Numbered from the stretch's first letter, positions 1 through 9,050 are shown. The stretch: 64,000 nt of DNA from an uncultured Muribaculaceae bacterium (GCA_910584545.1 CAJUBC010000006.1:3476-67475); one strand, 5' to 3'. Notes: generated from the letters alone by a model not told the origin. Numbers and translations: made by a program.

Positions 1-1
1 T

Positions 2-697
2 ACCGCTGATATAAAGGAAATCAGGGAGCTTATCCTTCCGAGGGAAAAGAACAGTTTCTTCGGTTCAAACACCACCGTCCCGATTCCCATCAATGCCATT
101 TACGAAAACGTCCAGATACCGAACACCACAGAAGTGGTGAGCCGCGATTTCTGGCTTCACCGCGCGGTGGCCAAATATACCTTCCGCATCAAGTATGATT
201 ACTCCGACATCGAGGTGCCCGATCCGGAACAGGTGCAGGGACTCGTGGAGAGCGTGACGGTGAGCAATGTAGCCGACAGACAGTACTACTTCCCGGTAGC
301 GAAGTTCGGAAACAGCTCCACTCAGTTCCCGCTTCAATCATACACCGCGGCTGCCTCTTCAAGTGTGTCGCAGACAGTCAACATAGACCGGCATGTTTCG
401 CTTAAGAGCACCCTTACCGTCACTCCATATTATGTGCCGGAAGGTCCAGTTCTGAGCGCATCTTCCGGTCCCTATTGGGTCAAGGCCCGCATCAACGGCC
501 GCGATTCTGACAGAAAAGATATAATATACGGCGATGTGGAGAATCCTGCCGCGACCTCTCCCATGCTCGACCTTCCACGCAACCATCACGTAGTGGTCGA
601 CGGCAGCTTCGATGACGCGCCCGACTGCAAATTCACCATCAATGTCTCGGTATGCCGGTGGAACGAACAGACCATCGATATACCGGAATACAACTGA
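2..697 (+). CDS. Fimbrillin (FimA/Mfa1-like) family protein, 5'-truncated by window edge
   Basis: The frame is open from the first bases of the window and ends at a TGA at 695-697, so only the last 231 residues are present; signal peptide and lipobox lie outside. Near the C-terminus it reads LPRNHHVVVDGSF followed by a beta-strand pattern (FTINVSVCRW) and a short tail (IDIPEYN). This RNH-plus-beta-strand-plus-tail layout is typical of Bacteroidales FimA/Mfa-family pilins, which are exported as lipoproteins and polymerise by strand exchange after proteolytic cleavage. The next gene begins 7 bases downstream and encodes a much larger protein of the same type, so the two probably form one transcript. 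It could be a minor or anchor subunit rather than the major pilin; the missing N-terminus prevents a decision. Confidence 0.65.
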   Translation, partial: TADIKEIRELILPREKNSFFGSNTTVPIPINAIYENVQIPNTTEVVSRDFWLHRAVAKYTFRIKYDYSDIEVPDPEQVQGLVESVTVSNVADRQYYFPVAKFGNSSTQFPLQSYTAAASSSVSQTVNIDRHVSLKSTLTVTPYYVPEGPVLSASSGPYWVKARINGRDSDRKDIIYGDVENPAATSPMLDLPRNHHVVVDGSFDDAPDCKFTINVSVCRWNEQTIDIPEYN

Positions 698-704
698 TCT
701 CGAG

Positions 705-3700
705 ATGATTATCCGGAGAATAGACATAATTAAATACATATCGCTCCTCGTGACGGCGTTCATGATGCTGTCGCTGAGTTCCTGTGTCGACGACCTGCTG
801 CGGAATCCGGATGATGTGCCGGAGGGTGAGCCGGCGGTGCTTACCCTCAACATCACCATGGCCGGGCGCACGGAAGTCACGCGCTCAGATGTGCCCGACT
901 ACCGCATCACATCCTTTTGGATTGGCATTTTCGATGCGAACACCGGAAAGCTGAAGACCTCCAAGATAGTCGATAAACGGATCATCGACACCCCCGAGGG
1001 TGTCTGGGAAGAGGTCCCGATCGAGACAACGTCCGGACGCGTGAAGATACGCGGCGTGGCGAATCTTGAGAAACGCTACGCGCTTGATGTGCGAAAGGGG
1101 GAGGGCCATGTGATTCCTTTCCGCGAGGCCATAGAGAGCATCGAGTCGCTCGATGATTACGACAACTTCGCCGTGACATTCACCTCCGATGGCGAGATTT
1201 CCATCGAGGAGCCTCTCGAGTCTTTGGTGATGAGCGGAGTATATTCCGAAGAATACCAGCCGGGCGACAGCCATTTGGGGAAACGGCCCAACGAGACTGT
1301 GCTCGCCATACCTCCCGGCACCTTCAAGTCGCCGGGCTGCATACATCTGCGCCGTCTTATCTCGCAGAACATATTCAATATCCGGTATGACAAGAAGAAC
1401 ATCAAGTCGATGAAGATTACCGGATGGTCCGTCCACAATGTGCCTAACTCATGCTGGCTCACCGACCGGGGGGACGACTGGAAGAATCCTAACGCGGGAG
1501 AGGTACTGACCATCAACGGCAAGAGCGTCGATGACAAGGAGAACCAGATTATATGGTCGCATGATGATGCCGAAGGACTCGTGTCGTTCAATTTCTGGAT
1601 GATAGAGAACCGTCACACGGGCCTCGAGCCGGGTGACGGCTATACCGACGAGAATGTCTACTCCTATCGGGAGAAGGAGTTCAAAAACCCCGACGGAACC
1701 AATACAGGCAAGTTCGTGAGTCTTGCCCGCACGGTCGATGACACTGACTACCGCAACAACGCCACCTATGTCAAATTCTCGGTGCAGATGGAGATGAACG
1801 TGGACGAGGAAGGCAAACCTCTTTCCGATAAAGACATTTCCGCGAGGACGGTTCTGGCGGACTATACGGTGCATCTCGGCTACTGCGAGGGCGATACCAG
1901 ACGGGATAAGGCCATGGATTTCCGTTGTCGCCGTAACTCGAGATATACATACAACGTCACGGTGAACAATGTGAACAGCATGATCGTGGAGGCCAATGGA
2001 GAGGAAATAGTCCCGTCCGTAAACGGTTCCGTGACCGACATCACGGACCGGTTCGAGATTCTCGACTCCCATTACAATGTGATGAACGTCTATTTCTCAA
2101 GGGCTGAACTTGAGAAGTTCCGTTATTACATGGTCGCTTTCGACCAGAACGGCGCGAGAAAGATTTTCAGCTCGGAGACGAACCCTCCGGCCCCGACCGA
2201 CCAGGATTTCAAGTTCTATTCATGGGTGCAGATCCGCAAGACGACCGGAGAGGACGTGCTGGCGGAATACAAGCCTCTGTCGGGCACTTATTCCGACGGC
2301 AAGACCCTGCTCCCCGATCAGCTTGATGACGGGGTGCTGAGTCCAGACGAGTCCGGAAGCTGGTTCACCATATTCATCGACGAATATGTCTATGAGGGCT
2401 ATGACGGCAACGGGAATATATACAGTGAAGATAAATATAACTGGCATTGGTATGCCGACGCGCCTGACCGGCAGGTATGGCTTAACGTTTCCGGAGGTGT
2501 GTCATCGGATAAGGAGACGCTGTATCACCATTCGAAATATGCTTATTCGCAGCATTCCATCCAGACCTATTACGACATGACGGCCGATGTCCCGGCCCTC
2601 GCCATGGAGCACGTAAACGAGTCCCTGGGGCTGAACGTGATCAACAGATGGAATCACGAAAGCGGCAAATCGGGAATAGGTTACAATCCCGACAACGGAG
2701 GGCGCTACATCATGGCACAGTACATTCTCGGCACAAGTGCGACTGCCACAAGTGCGACTGCATGGAACAACAACAACATTAAATGGAGTAAATTCATAGA
2801 TTTCACAAAGTCACAGAAGAACAACTCGATAAAGGCTCAGAATCTCGTTCTCGAGGCAGCGACCCACACTCTTCCCGCCTACAACGATGTCGGGGGATAT
2901 AAGGAAAGCGATGCCGGCTTATACGAGCCGGACCGGTCCTCCAATCCTTACTTCGTCAACAGTATGTCGGCCTGCCTCAACCGCAACCGCGACCTGGACG
3001 GGGACGGCTATATAGATGCCAATGAAATCCGCTGGTTCATACCGTCAAGCTATCAGAATCTTCGCCTTATCCTCGGCCGCCAGGCTCTGCGCGTCCCCAT
3101 AATGGACTACGACGGCATCACCTATCAACTCCAGTCCGACAACGGCTATAACACGCGTTTCATGCATAGTTCCGCCGATGGGAAGGTGATCTGGATCATG
3201 GAGGGAATGGCCATGTCCAACTGGACAGAGGGTTGGCTGCACGGAACGCCCTGGCCGCTGCGTTGCGTGCGTTATCTCGGATCGAACCTCGGTACTCCCG
3301 TAGCCGGTACAAGAGTCCCGCCGGTATACAGGCAGGACCCTGAGAATCCCAACATCATCCGGATGGTGACGATGGACGAACGGGCCATCCGCCAGCAGGC
3401 ATACAGGGGTACGCTCGGAATGCCTGCCCATATCCTGACCGACCAGAGATACAACCGATGCTACAAGGCGTTCGAGATCTCGGACGATGTCATAGTGCTC
3501 AACAGTTCCCTTATCAGCACAAGTCAGTACTTCTCGGACTACCTGTCCAAGAACAATCCTTGTGCGAGCCTGAACAAGAACGGTGAGACAGGGTGGCGTG
3601 TTCCTAATCAGAAAGAGCTGACCATCTTGTCGTTCATGAAGAAGAACGGCACCGCGTTCCACAACGGCGGCGGAACCGGAGTGGACTACCTTGTGTCTTG

Positions 3701-3878
3701 TTCGCTTTCATATTTCGATCGGAGCGGAAAAACCTATAACAGTACCCGGGATGTCTCTTCCGCGGATTTCAGGCTTATGAAGGTCCGTACGTCGGATGGT
3801 GGAGGAACTCAGGGCGGTGGTAACGGAAATGTTCCTGACTCCAATTGGGGTGTAAGATGCGTGAGGGATGTTGACTGA
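705..3878 (+). CDS. Large fimbrial tip/accessory lipoprotein, probably DUF4906 family
   Basis: 1057 residues from the ATG at 705, chosen because it gives a lipoprotein signal peptide with lipobox LSSC (Cys27); the frame is open further upstream but that would overlap the preceding gene. After the signal comes a fimbrillin-like region (EPAVLTLNITMAG, ITSFWIGIFD) and later beta-rich domains. The C-terminal third resembles the large DUF4906-type proteins of Bacteroides fimbrial loci, including GWRVPNQKELTIL and the closing GVRCVRD. Such proteins are proposed pilus-tip adhesins or assembly factors. Residues around 677-686 contain a duplicated five-residue unit (TSATA) encoded by a 15-bp tandem duplication. 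Family name is from recall of motifs; adhesin role is inference. Confidence 0.6.
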   Translation: MIIRRIDIIKYISLLVTAFMMLSLSSCVDDLLRNPDDVPEGEPAVLTLNITMAGRTEVTRSDVPDYRITSFWIGIFDANTGKLKTSKIVDKRIIDTPEGVWEEVPIETTSGRVKIRGVANLEKRYALDVRKGEGHVIPFREAIESIESLDDYDNFAVTFTSDGEISIEEPLESLVMSGVYSEEYQPGDSHLGKRPNETVLAIPPGTFKSPGCIHLRRLISQNIFNIRYDKKNIKSMKITGWSVHNVPNSCWLTDRGDDWKNPNAGEVLTINGKSVDDKENQIIWSHDDAEGLVSFNFWMIENRHTGLEPGDGYTDENVYSYREKEFKNPDGTNTGKFVSLARTVDDTDYRNNATYVKFSVQMEMNVDEEGKPLSDKDISARTVLADYTVHLGYCEGDTRRDKAMDFRCRRNSRYTYNVTVNNVNSMIVEANGEEIVPSVNGSVTDITDRFEILDSHYNVMNVYFSRAELEKFRYYMVAFDQNGARKIFSSETNPPAPTDQDFKFYSWVQIRKTTGEDVLAEYKPLSGTYSDGKTLLPDQLDDGVLSPDESGSWFTIFIDEYVYEGYDGNGNIYSEDKYNWHWYADAPDRQVWLNVSGGVSSDKETLYHHSKYAYSQHSIQTYYDMTADVPALAMEHVNESLGLNVINRWNHESGKSGIGYNPDNGGRYIMAQYILGTSATATSATAWNNNNIKWSKFIDFTKSQKNNSIKAQNLVLEAATHTLPAYNDVGGYKESDAGLYEPDRSSNPYFVNSMSACLNRNRDLDGDGYIDANEIRWFIPSSYQNLRLILGRQALRVPIMDYDGITYQLQSDNGYNTRFMHSSADGKVIWIMEGMAMSNWTEGWLHGTPWPLRCVRYLGSNLGTPVAGTRVPPVYRQDPENPNIIRMVTMDERAIRQQAYRGTLGMPAHILTDQRYNRCYKAFEISDDVIVLNSSLISTSQYFSDYLSKNNPCASLNKNGETGWRVPNQKELTILSFMKKNGTAFHNGGGTGVDYLVSCSLSYFDRSGKTYNSTRDVSSADFRLMKVRTSDGGGTQGGGNGNVPDSNWGVRCVRDVD

Positions 3879-3893
3879 GGTAATACGGGGTAA

Positions 3894-4772
3894 ATGAAGG
3901 CTGTGTTTAGGTTATGGATATGTGCCGCTGTAGCGGCAGTGACTTTTGCGGCATGCAAGAACAATGATTCCGGCGGTGCGGTGGCCTCGCGTGCGGATTC
4001 TGCGGAAGTTCACGGAACTGAAATATCCTCCGGGCCCGCTACATTCTGGGACAATGTGGATTTTATCAATCCTGCCATTGTATCCGATTCAGCCATGGTA
4101 GAGCAGAAATTCGCCGATTTTGCCGCACTGCTTGCCGGTGCTGACCCTGAATTACGCGACTATTCCGTAAGACGGCTCCTCGCCAGAGCCGCAGCCTCTG
4201 AATCAGCTTATTCCCGCATTCTGGAAATCGCCGAACATTATCTTTTCGACCCTGCGTCTCCCATGTATTCGGAGGAAGATTACATCCCTTTCATAGAGTA
4301 CCGTCTTGCGCATCCGAAGCTCGGGAAAGAACCGGAGAATGTTGAGAAACTGGAGTATAGCCTCGAGATGGCGGGCAAGAACACCCCCGGTTCGCAAGCC
4401 CCTGATTTCAGTTTCGAGACCCGTTCGGGTCAAATGCGCTCGCTCATGCAACCGGGCAGCAAGGCGGAGATTCTCCTGATTTTCTATGGTCCTGACTGCG
4501 AGCGGTGTGCCGAGGCTGTAGAGCGTTTGCGGCACAATGTCGATATTGCCAAGGCGATTGCGGGAGGAGAGTTGCGGGTGGTGATGGTATATCCCGGCGA
4601 TGACCGTGAGCAATGGCTAAGCCATGCCGCCGGACTTCCCTCGGAATGGGAAGTAGGCATAGATGCCAACCGCAGGATTGACCGCGATGAGCTATACTGG
4701 GTGCGAGCCACTCCTTCGGTTTACATATTGACACCCTCGCTGACGGTACTCGGCAAGAATGTGGCTCTCTGA
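3894..4772 (+). CDS. Thioredoxin-like lipoprotein (DUF5106/TlpA-type)
   Basis: 292 residues with a lipoprotein signal peptide ending at Cys21 (TFAAC). The N-terminal half is helical and DUF5106-like; the C-terminal half is a thioredoxin fold starting at APDFSFETRSG, with the redox pair Cys202-Glu-Arg-Cys205 in YGPDCERC. It is predicted to be a membrane-anchored periplasmic thiol-disulfide protein. It starts 15 bases after the fimbrial lipoprotein gene and lies before DUF3575/DUF3868 genes, suggesting a role in maturation of exported fimbrial or surface proteins, but that is inferred from position only. The protein ends soon after the conserved cis-Pro region (ATPSVYIL), slightly earlier than many relatives. 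Confidence 0.7.
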   Translation: MKAVFRLWICAAVAAVTFAACKNNDSGGAVASRADSAEVHGTEISSGPATFWDNVDFINPAIVSDSAMVEQKFADFAALLAGADPELRDYSVRRLLARAAASESAYSRILEIAEHYLFDPASPMYSEEDYIPFIEYRLAHPKLGKEPENVEKLEYSLEMAGKNTPGSQAPDFSFETRSGQMRSLMQPGSKAEILLIFYGPDCERCAEAVERLRHNVDIAKAIAGGELRVVMVYPGDDREQWLSHAAGLPSEWEVGIDANRRIDRDELYWVRATPSVYILTPSLTVLGKNVAL

Positions 4773-4804
4773 TGTGGCTTTCTGCGTCCGTATGAGTACT
4801 TTTA

Positions 4805-4836
4805 TTTGCGTATGCCAACATTTTTTAGTAAATTTG
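4805..4836 (+). promoter_or_regulatory. Bacteroidetes-type promoter for the DUF3575-DUF3868 pair
   Basis: TTTG at 4805-4808, a 20-nt spacer, then TAAATTTG at 4829-4836, a perfect match to the -33 TTTG / -7 TAnnTTTG consensus of Bacteroides housekeeping promoters. The predicted start site is about 26 bases before the ATG at 4870. It implies the downstream genes are transcribed separately from the fimbrial genes upstream. Confidence 0.7.
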
Positions 4837-4869
4837 CTCCCTATAGCTCCATAAGGGGAGCAATTACTA

Positions 4870-5457
4870 ATGGGTAATCTGAAAAAACTTATTTTTGCGG
4901 GTATCGTGCTCCTTGCCTCCGCGTTCGGAGCATCCTCTCAGGTCGTGGCCTTGAAAACCAATCTGATAGGCGACGCCTTGCTGAGTCCGAATCTCGGCAT
5001 CGAGTTCGGCCTCGCACGCAAATGGTCGCTCGACATTTCGGGGCAGACCAATCTATGGCCCGTTGAAGGGCATACCTGGAAGCACGTGGCCGTGCAGCCC
5101 GAGCTCCGGTTCTGGTTCTGCCGCCGTTTCGCCGGACACTTCCTCGCCCTCCACGGCGTGGGGGGAATCTACAATTTCGGCGACATCGATTTCCCGGTCA
5201 ACGCGCTCGGCAGCGATTTCCGCAATCTCAAGGATAACCGCTATCAGGGATGGGCGGCCGGTGCCGGTCTGGCCTACGGCTATGCATGGCCGGTCCACAA
5301 GCACTGGAACATCGAGGCAGAGCTCGGCGTGGGCTGGCTCTACACCCGCTACGACCGATACCCCTGCACGTCATGCGGCACAAAGACGGCAGAGGATGTG
5401 ACCCATAATTATTTCGGCCCCACCAAGGCGGCTGTCAGTGTTGTATATCTGTTCTAA
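4870..5457 (+). CDS. DUF3575 domain outer-membrane-associated protein
   Basis: 195 residues with a signal peptide (hydrophobic stretch LIFAGIVLLASAFG, likely cleavage after ASSQ). The mature start VALKTNLIGDALLSPNLGIEFGL is the characteristic DUF3575 opening, and the alternating aromatic/hydrophobic strands with a terminal aromatic residue (VVYLF) indicate a small outer-membrane beta barrel. DUF3575 proteins commonly sit beside DUF3868 and fimbrillin genes in Bacteroidales, as here, and are thought to take part in fimbrial or surface assembly; the molecular function is unknown. A C-terminal CTSCG pair is visible near residue 177. Stop codon to next start is 12 bases. Confidence 0.8.
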   Translation: MGNLKKLIFAGIVLLASAFGASSQVVALKTNLIGDALLSPNLGIEFGLARKWSLDISGQTNLWPVEGHTWKHVAVQPELRFWFCRRFAGHFLALHGVGGIYNFGDIDFPVNALGSDFRNLKDNRYQGWAAGAGLAYGYAWPVHKHWNIEAELGVGWLYTRYDRYPCTSCGTKTAEDVTHNYFGPTKAAVSVVYLF

Positions 5458-5469
5458 AACACCGGAAAA

Positions 5470-6909
5470 ATGAAGAAGCAAATTTTCGCGGCCCTTGCCG
5501 CAGCGGCCATCGCTTTTCCCGGTGGCGCGGCGTCCGGAAGCGTGGGCGCGCTAAACATCACGGACATCGACATAGCCCGCAACCGCAATGACATAACGCT
5601 TTCCATGAACGTGAACCAACGCGGTTACAGGCTTTCCTCCAACACTCGCTGGGAGGTGACTCCGGTCATTATCTCCGCCGATTCCGCGCATTCCGTCTCC
5701 CTGCGACCGTTCGAGGTGGCGGGAAAGAACGCATGGTACTATGAGCAGCGTCTCGGACGCGCCGACAAGCTCACTCTGTTGCGCTCAGGCAAAAAGAAAG
5801 TCTACGATTATTCCGATGCCGTTCCCTATCAGGACTGGATGGAGCATTCGAATGTGTATTTCAACGTGGAGCGTGTCTCCTGCTGCGGTGACCGTCCCGT
5901 GGCCGGCCCCGAGTCGGAGCCGGTGGCAAGACTCAATTTCACGCCGCCGGAGTATCAGACCACGTTCACGTATGTAGTGCCCGTTAAGGAGGAGGTGAAG
6001 CAGCGCACTCTCAGCGGCCGCGCCTACGTCAACTTCCGCGTGAACAAGACGGATATCGTGCCTGAATACATGAACAATACCGTCGAGCTACGCAAGATCC
6101 TCAACTCCATCGATTCGGTGCGTCTTAACAAGGATGCAACCGTCGATACCATCCGACTCACCGGCTACGCCTCTCCTGAAGGCCCGTACAAGAACAATGT
6201 CCGTCTCGCAGAGGGCCGTACGGAAGCTGTGCGTGATTATGTGAAGCAGCTCTACGATTTCCCGGCGAGGGTATATTTCACGAATTCCGTGCCGGAGGAC
6301 TGGGACGGACTACGCGAATATGTGGCCAAGAGCAATCTCGCGGACCGGGACGCCATCCTCGCCTTCATCGACGAGCGGACGCCTATCGAGGACCGCAACG
6401 ACCGGCTTCGCGCACTCTTCCCGCAAAGCTATCGCTTCCTGCTGGAGAATGAATATCCATGGCTCCGTCATACTGACTACTACATCCACTACACCATACG
6501 CCAGTACACCACGGTAGATGAGATTCTGACGGCGATGGAAAGGACTCCGAGTAATCTGAGCCTCAACGAGTTCTTTACCGCGGCCAAGTCATTCCCCGAG
6601 GGGAGCAAGGAATTCTGCGACATTCTTGAGAAGGCTGTGCTCTATTATCCTCACGATGTGCGGGCCAACCTCAACGCAGCCAACGCCGCGCTGAGCAAGG
6701 GAGCGTATCACCGCGCCGGCATCTATCTCGACAAGGCCGGAGACAGCGGCGAGGCCGAATACATGAGAGGAGTGCTCGCAGCCCTCGAGAAGGACTACGA
6801 CAAGGCTCTGCTCCATTTCGGCAAAGCAGGCGACTCCGGCAAGGTCCGTGCCGCTATCCTGCAGGTGGAGCAGCTCCGCAACGCCGAGCCGGTAGAATAC
6901 TTGCAGTAG
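5470..6909 (+). CDS. DUF3868 protein with C-terminal OmpA-like peptidoglycan-binding domain
   Basis: 479 residues. A signal peptide (IFAALAAAAIAFPGGAASG) is followed by the DUF3868 N-terminal beta domain (LNITDIDIARNRNDITLSMNVN). An OmpA-like domain begins around residue 182 (AYVNFRVNKTDIVPEYMNN) and contains the expected LTGYASPEGPY turn and NVRLAEGRTEAVRDYV helix, which in OmpA relatives binds diaminopimelate in peptidoglycan. The last 100 residues are alpha-helical repeats resembling TPRs (NLNAANAALSKGAYHRAGIYLDKAGDSGEAEYMRG). It is predicted to link a surface structure to the cell wall and is co-transcribed with DUF3575. Its location next to fimbrial genes supports an accessory role in pilus anchoring, which is inference. 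Confidence 0.8.
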   Translation: MKKQIFAALAAAAIAFPGGAASGSVGALNITDIDIARNRNDITLSMNVNQRGYRLSSNTRWEVTPVIISADSAHSVSLRPFEVAGKNAWYYEQRLGRADKLTLLRSGKKKVYDYSDAVPYQDWMEHSNVYFNVERVSCCGDRPVAGPESEPVARLNFTPPEYQTTFTYVVPVKEEVKQRTLSGRAYVNFRVNKTDIVPEYMNNTVELRKILNSIDSVRLNKDATVDTIRLTGYASPEGPYKNNVRLAEGRTEAVRDYVKQLYDFPARVYFTNSVPEDWDGLREYVAKSNLADRDAILAFIDERTPIEDRNDRLRALFPQSYRFLLENEYPWLRHTDYYIHYTIRQYTTVDEILTAMERTPSNLSLNEFFTAAKSFPEGSKEFCDILEKAVLYYPHDVRANLNAANAALSKGAYHRAGIYLDKAGDSGEAEYMRGVLAALEKDYDKALLHFGKAGDSGKVRAAILQVEQLRNAEPVEYLQ

Positions 6910-7000
6910 CCCGAGAAACCCGAGATTCTCGAGATCCTCGAGCTTCACGAGAATCTCAATTAACCCCGAAAATCCCGATTAATCCCGAAAACCCCGAACG
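6910..7000. repeat. CCCGA-rich short repeats with a perfect hairpin
   Basis: The 91-bp gap before the TetR gene is built from imperfect CCCGA-headed units of about 9-10 bases (for example CCCGAGAAA, CCCGAAAAT, CCCGATTAAT). It includes a perfect 10-bp inverted repeat, GAGATTCTCG at 6922-6931 and CGAGAATCTC at 6948-6957, with a 16-nt loop that itself contains a CTCGAG palindrome. There is no T-run, so a classic intrinsic terminator is unlikely; it may be an expanded repeat or a regulator target. Confidence 0.6.
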
Positions 7001-7585
7001 ATGGTAAAGAAAACCCGCGACAGATTCATAGAGGTAGCCCGCTCCCTTTTCGCCAGAAAGGGAGTGGAGAACACCACCATGAACGATATCGCCGCAGCCT
7101 CCGACAAGGGACGGCGCACCATCTACACTTATTTCAAGAGCAAGAGGGAGATTTTCAACGCGGTGATAGAGACCGAGACCGACGACCTGCTGCGCAACCT
7201 GCGCATCATCGTGGCCAAACCGATCTCTCCCGAGAAGAAGCTGTGCGAATACGTCGGCACACGGCTCGACACCATGCGCGAGATCGTGAGCCGCAACGGC
7301 TCGCTACGCGCAGGTTTTTTCCGCGATGTCAGGAAAGTGGACCGTGCGCGCAACCTCATCTCCAAGAAGGAGATCGTGTTCCTCATGAGGATTCTTTCGG
7401 AGGGTGTGGAGAGCGGAGACTTCGACATACCTGACATCAAGGAGTGGGCCATTCTGATCACCAACTCCATCAACGGAATGGATGTGCCTTACATCCGCGA
7501 CTCTCTCTCCGAGTACGGAGTGGATAAGGAAAAGATAAAAACCATGCTCGCCGATCTGATACTTAACGGCATCAAGGTGCGGTGA
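7001..7585 (+). CDS. TetR/AcrR family transcriptional regulator
   Basis: 194 residues. The N-terminal helix-turn-helix domain spans about residues 5-55 (RDRFIEVARSLFARKGVENTTMNDIAAASDKGRRTIYTYFKSKREIFNAV split over the usual three helices), with the family signature TIYTYFKSK in the recognition-helix region. The C-terminal half is all-helical and divergent, as expected for ligand binding and dimerisation. It lies 23 bases upstream of fabG, so it may sense a lipid or acyl-CoA-type ligand, as FadR- or FabR-like TetR proteins do; this is inference from position only. The CCCGA/hairpin region just upstream is a candidate target. Confidence 0.85.
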   Translation: MVKKTRDRFIEVARSLFARKGVENTTMNDIAAASDKGRRTIYTYFKSKREIFNAVIETETDDLLRNLRIIVAKPISPEKKLCEYVGTRLDTMREIVSRNGSLRAGFFRDVRKVDRARNLISKKEIVFLMRILSEGVESGDFDIPDIKEWAILITNSINGMDVPYIRDSLSEYGVDKEKIKTMLADLILNGIKVR

Positions 7586-7608
7586 GCATCAAAACAAAAT
7601 ATAAGATA

Positions 7609-8355
7609 ATGAAATTACTTGAAGGAAAAGTGGCCGTCATCACAGGCGCGGCCCGTGGAATAGGAAAGGAAATTGCACTGAAATTCGCGTCGGAAGGCGC
7701 CGACATAGCTTTTACCGACCTCGTGATCGACGAGAATGGCAAGATGACAGAGGAGGAAATCGCCGCCCTCGGCGTACGCTGTAAGGGTTATCCTTCGGAT
7801 GCCTCGGATTTCTCCGCCACAGAAGCCGTGGTAGAGGAGATAAAGAAGGACTTCGGTCGCATCGACATCCTGGTCAACAACGCCGGTATCACAATGGATG
7901 GACTTATGCTCCGCATGACCGAGAAGCAGTGGGACAAGGTTATCGCCGTCAACCTTAAGTCTGCATTCAACTATATCCACGCAGTGCTCCCCATCATGAT
8001 GCGCCAGAAATCCGGCTCCATCATCAACATGGCTTCTGTCGTAGGCGTTCACGGCAACGCCGGTCAGGCCAACTACGCGGCCTCTAAGGCCGGTCTGATC
8101 GCTCTCGCGAAGAGCATCGCCCAGGAGGTGGGTTCTCGTGGTATCCGCGCCAATGCCATCGCTCCCGGATTCATCGAGACTGCTATGACGGCAGCCCTTC
8201 CCGACGAGGTCCGTGCCGACTGGACAAGGAAGATTCCGCTTCGCCGCGGCGGCAAGGTGGAGGACATCGCCAATGTGGCCACCTTCCTCGCCTCCGACAT
8301 GTCGGGATATGTCACCGGCCAGGTCATTCAGGTCGACGGCGGCATGAATATGTGA
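7609..8355 (+). CDS. fabG: 3-oxoacyl-[acyl-carrier-protein] reductase
   Basis: 248 residues from the ATG at 7609; an upstream GTG at 7582 would overlap the TetR stop and add a tail not found in the family. It is a classical short-chain dehydrogenase: NADP-binding TGAARGIG (residues 12-19), NNAG (90-93), catalytic Ser143, Tyr156 and Lys160 (NYAASK), and the C-terminal VDGGMNM ending typical of FabG. It reduces 3-oxoacyl-ACP to 3-hydroxyacyl-ACP in fatty acid elongation. It overlaps or nearly abuts ispD, giving a compact lipid/isoprenoid operon. Confidence 0.92.
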   Translation: MKLLEGKVAVITGAARGIGKEIALKFASEGADIAFTDLVIDENGKMTEEEIAALGVRCKGYPSDASDFSATEAVVEEIKKDFGRIDILVNNAGITMDGLMLRMTEKQWDKVIAVNLKSAFNYIHAVLPIMMRQKSGSIINMASVVGVHGNAGQANYAASKAGLIALAKSIAQEVGSRGIRANAIAPGFIETAMTAALPDEVRADWTRKIPLRRGGKVEDIANVATFLASDMSGYVTGQVIQVDGGMNM

Positions 8356-8360
8356 TTGGA

Positions 8361-9050
8361 ATGAGGAAATACGCAGTGATAGTGGCGGGGGGCGAAGGCC
8401 GCCGCGCCGGAGGAGATTTGCCCAAGCAGTTCAGGAAACTGCTGGGCATTCCTTTGTTATGGTGGTCGGTCAGGGCATTCCACCGCGAGGATCCGGCTAC
8501 AGAGATATCCATAGTGATTCACCCCGGATTTTTCTACGATTGGGACCTGCTCTACGCCGGGCTGCCGGAGGAGGACCGCCGCATTCCCGTAAGGATAGTC
8601 TGCGGAGGTGCCACGCGTTTTCACTCTGTCACCAACGGAGTTATGGAGATTACGGCGTCGGAAGATGCCATGGTGGCGGTCCACGACGCGGCGCGTCCTA
8701 TGGTTTTCCCCGAATTGATAGCCCGCGGCTGGGAGACATGCCGCCTCGATGCCGCTGCAGTGCCGGCGGTGCCGGTGACCGATTCTCTGCGTCGCCTCGA
8801 TAGTGATGGAAGCGTGGCTGTTCCCCGCTCCGAGTTCGTGGCGGTGCAGACACCTCAGGTGTTCCGGGCCGACATCCTCAAGAGGGCCTGTGCCCAGCAG
8901 GAACGCGATGACGCTCCCTTCACTGATGACGCCTCTGCCGTCGAGGCTCTCGGAATCAAGGTCTCCCTTTTCGAGGGTGATCCCAGAAACATAAAGGTGA
9001 CGCGCCCCTTCGATTTCGACATAGCCGCGCTGCTGCTCGAGGAATCATAA
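8361..9050 (+). CDS. ispD: 2-C-methyl-D-erythritol 4-phosphate cytidylyltransferase
   Basis: 229 residues from the ATG at 8361; a GTG at 8352 overlapping the fabG stop by four bases is an alternative start in the same frame. The nucleotidyltransferase signature VAGGEGRRAGGDLPKQF near the N-terminus supplies the CTP-binding loop with the conserved Arg and Lys. Further family features are VHDAARPM, the VTDSLR segment, VQTPQVF and TDDASAVEALG, and the closing NIKVTRPFDFDIA. IspD makes CDP-ME in the non-mevalonate isoprenoid pathway. Direct adjacency to fabG and recG suggests co-transcription. Confidence 0.93.
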   Translation: MRKYAVIVAGGEGRRAGGDLPKQFRKLLGIPLLWWSVRAFHREDPATEISIVIHPGFFYDWDLLYAGLPEEDRRIPVRIVCGGATRFHSVTNGVMEITASEDAMVAVHDAARPMVFPELIARGWETCRLDAAAVPAVPVTDSLRRLDSDGSVAVPRSEFVAVQTPQVFRADILKRACAQQERDDAPFTDDASAVEALGIKVSLFEGDPRNIKVTRPFDFDIAALLLEES

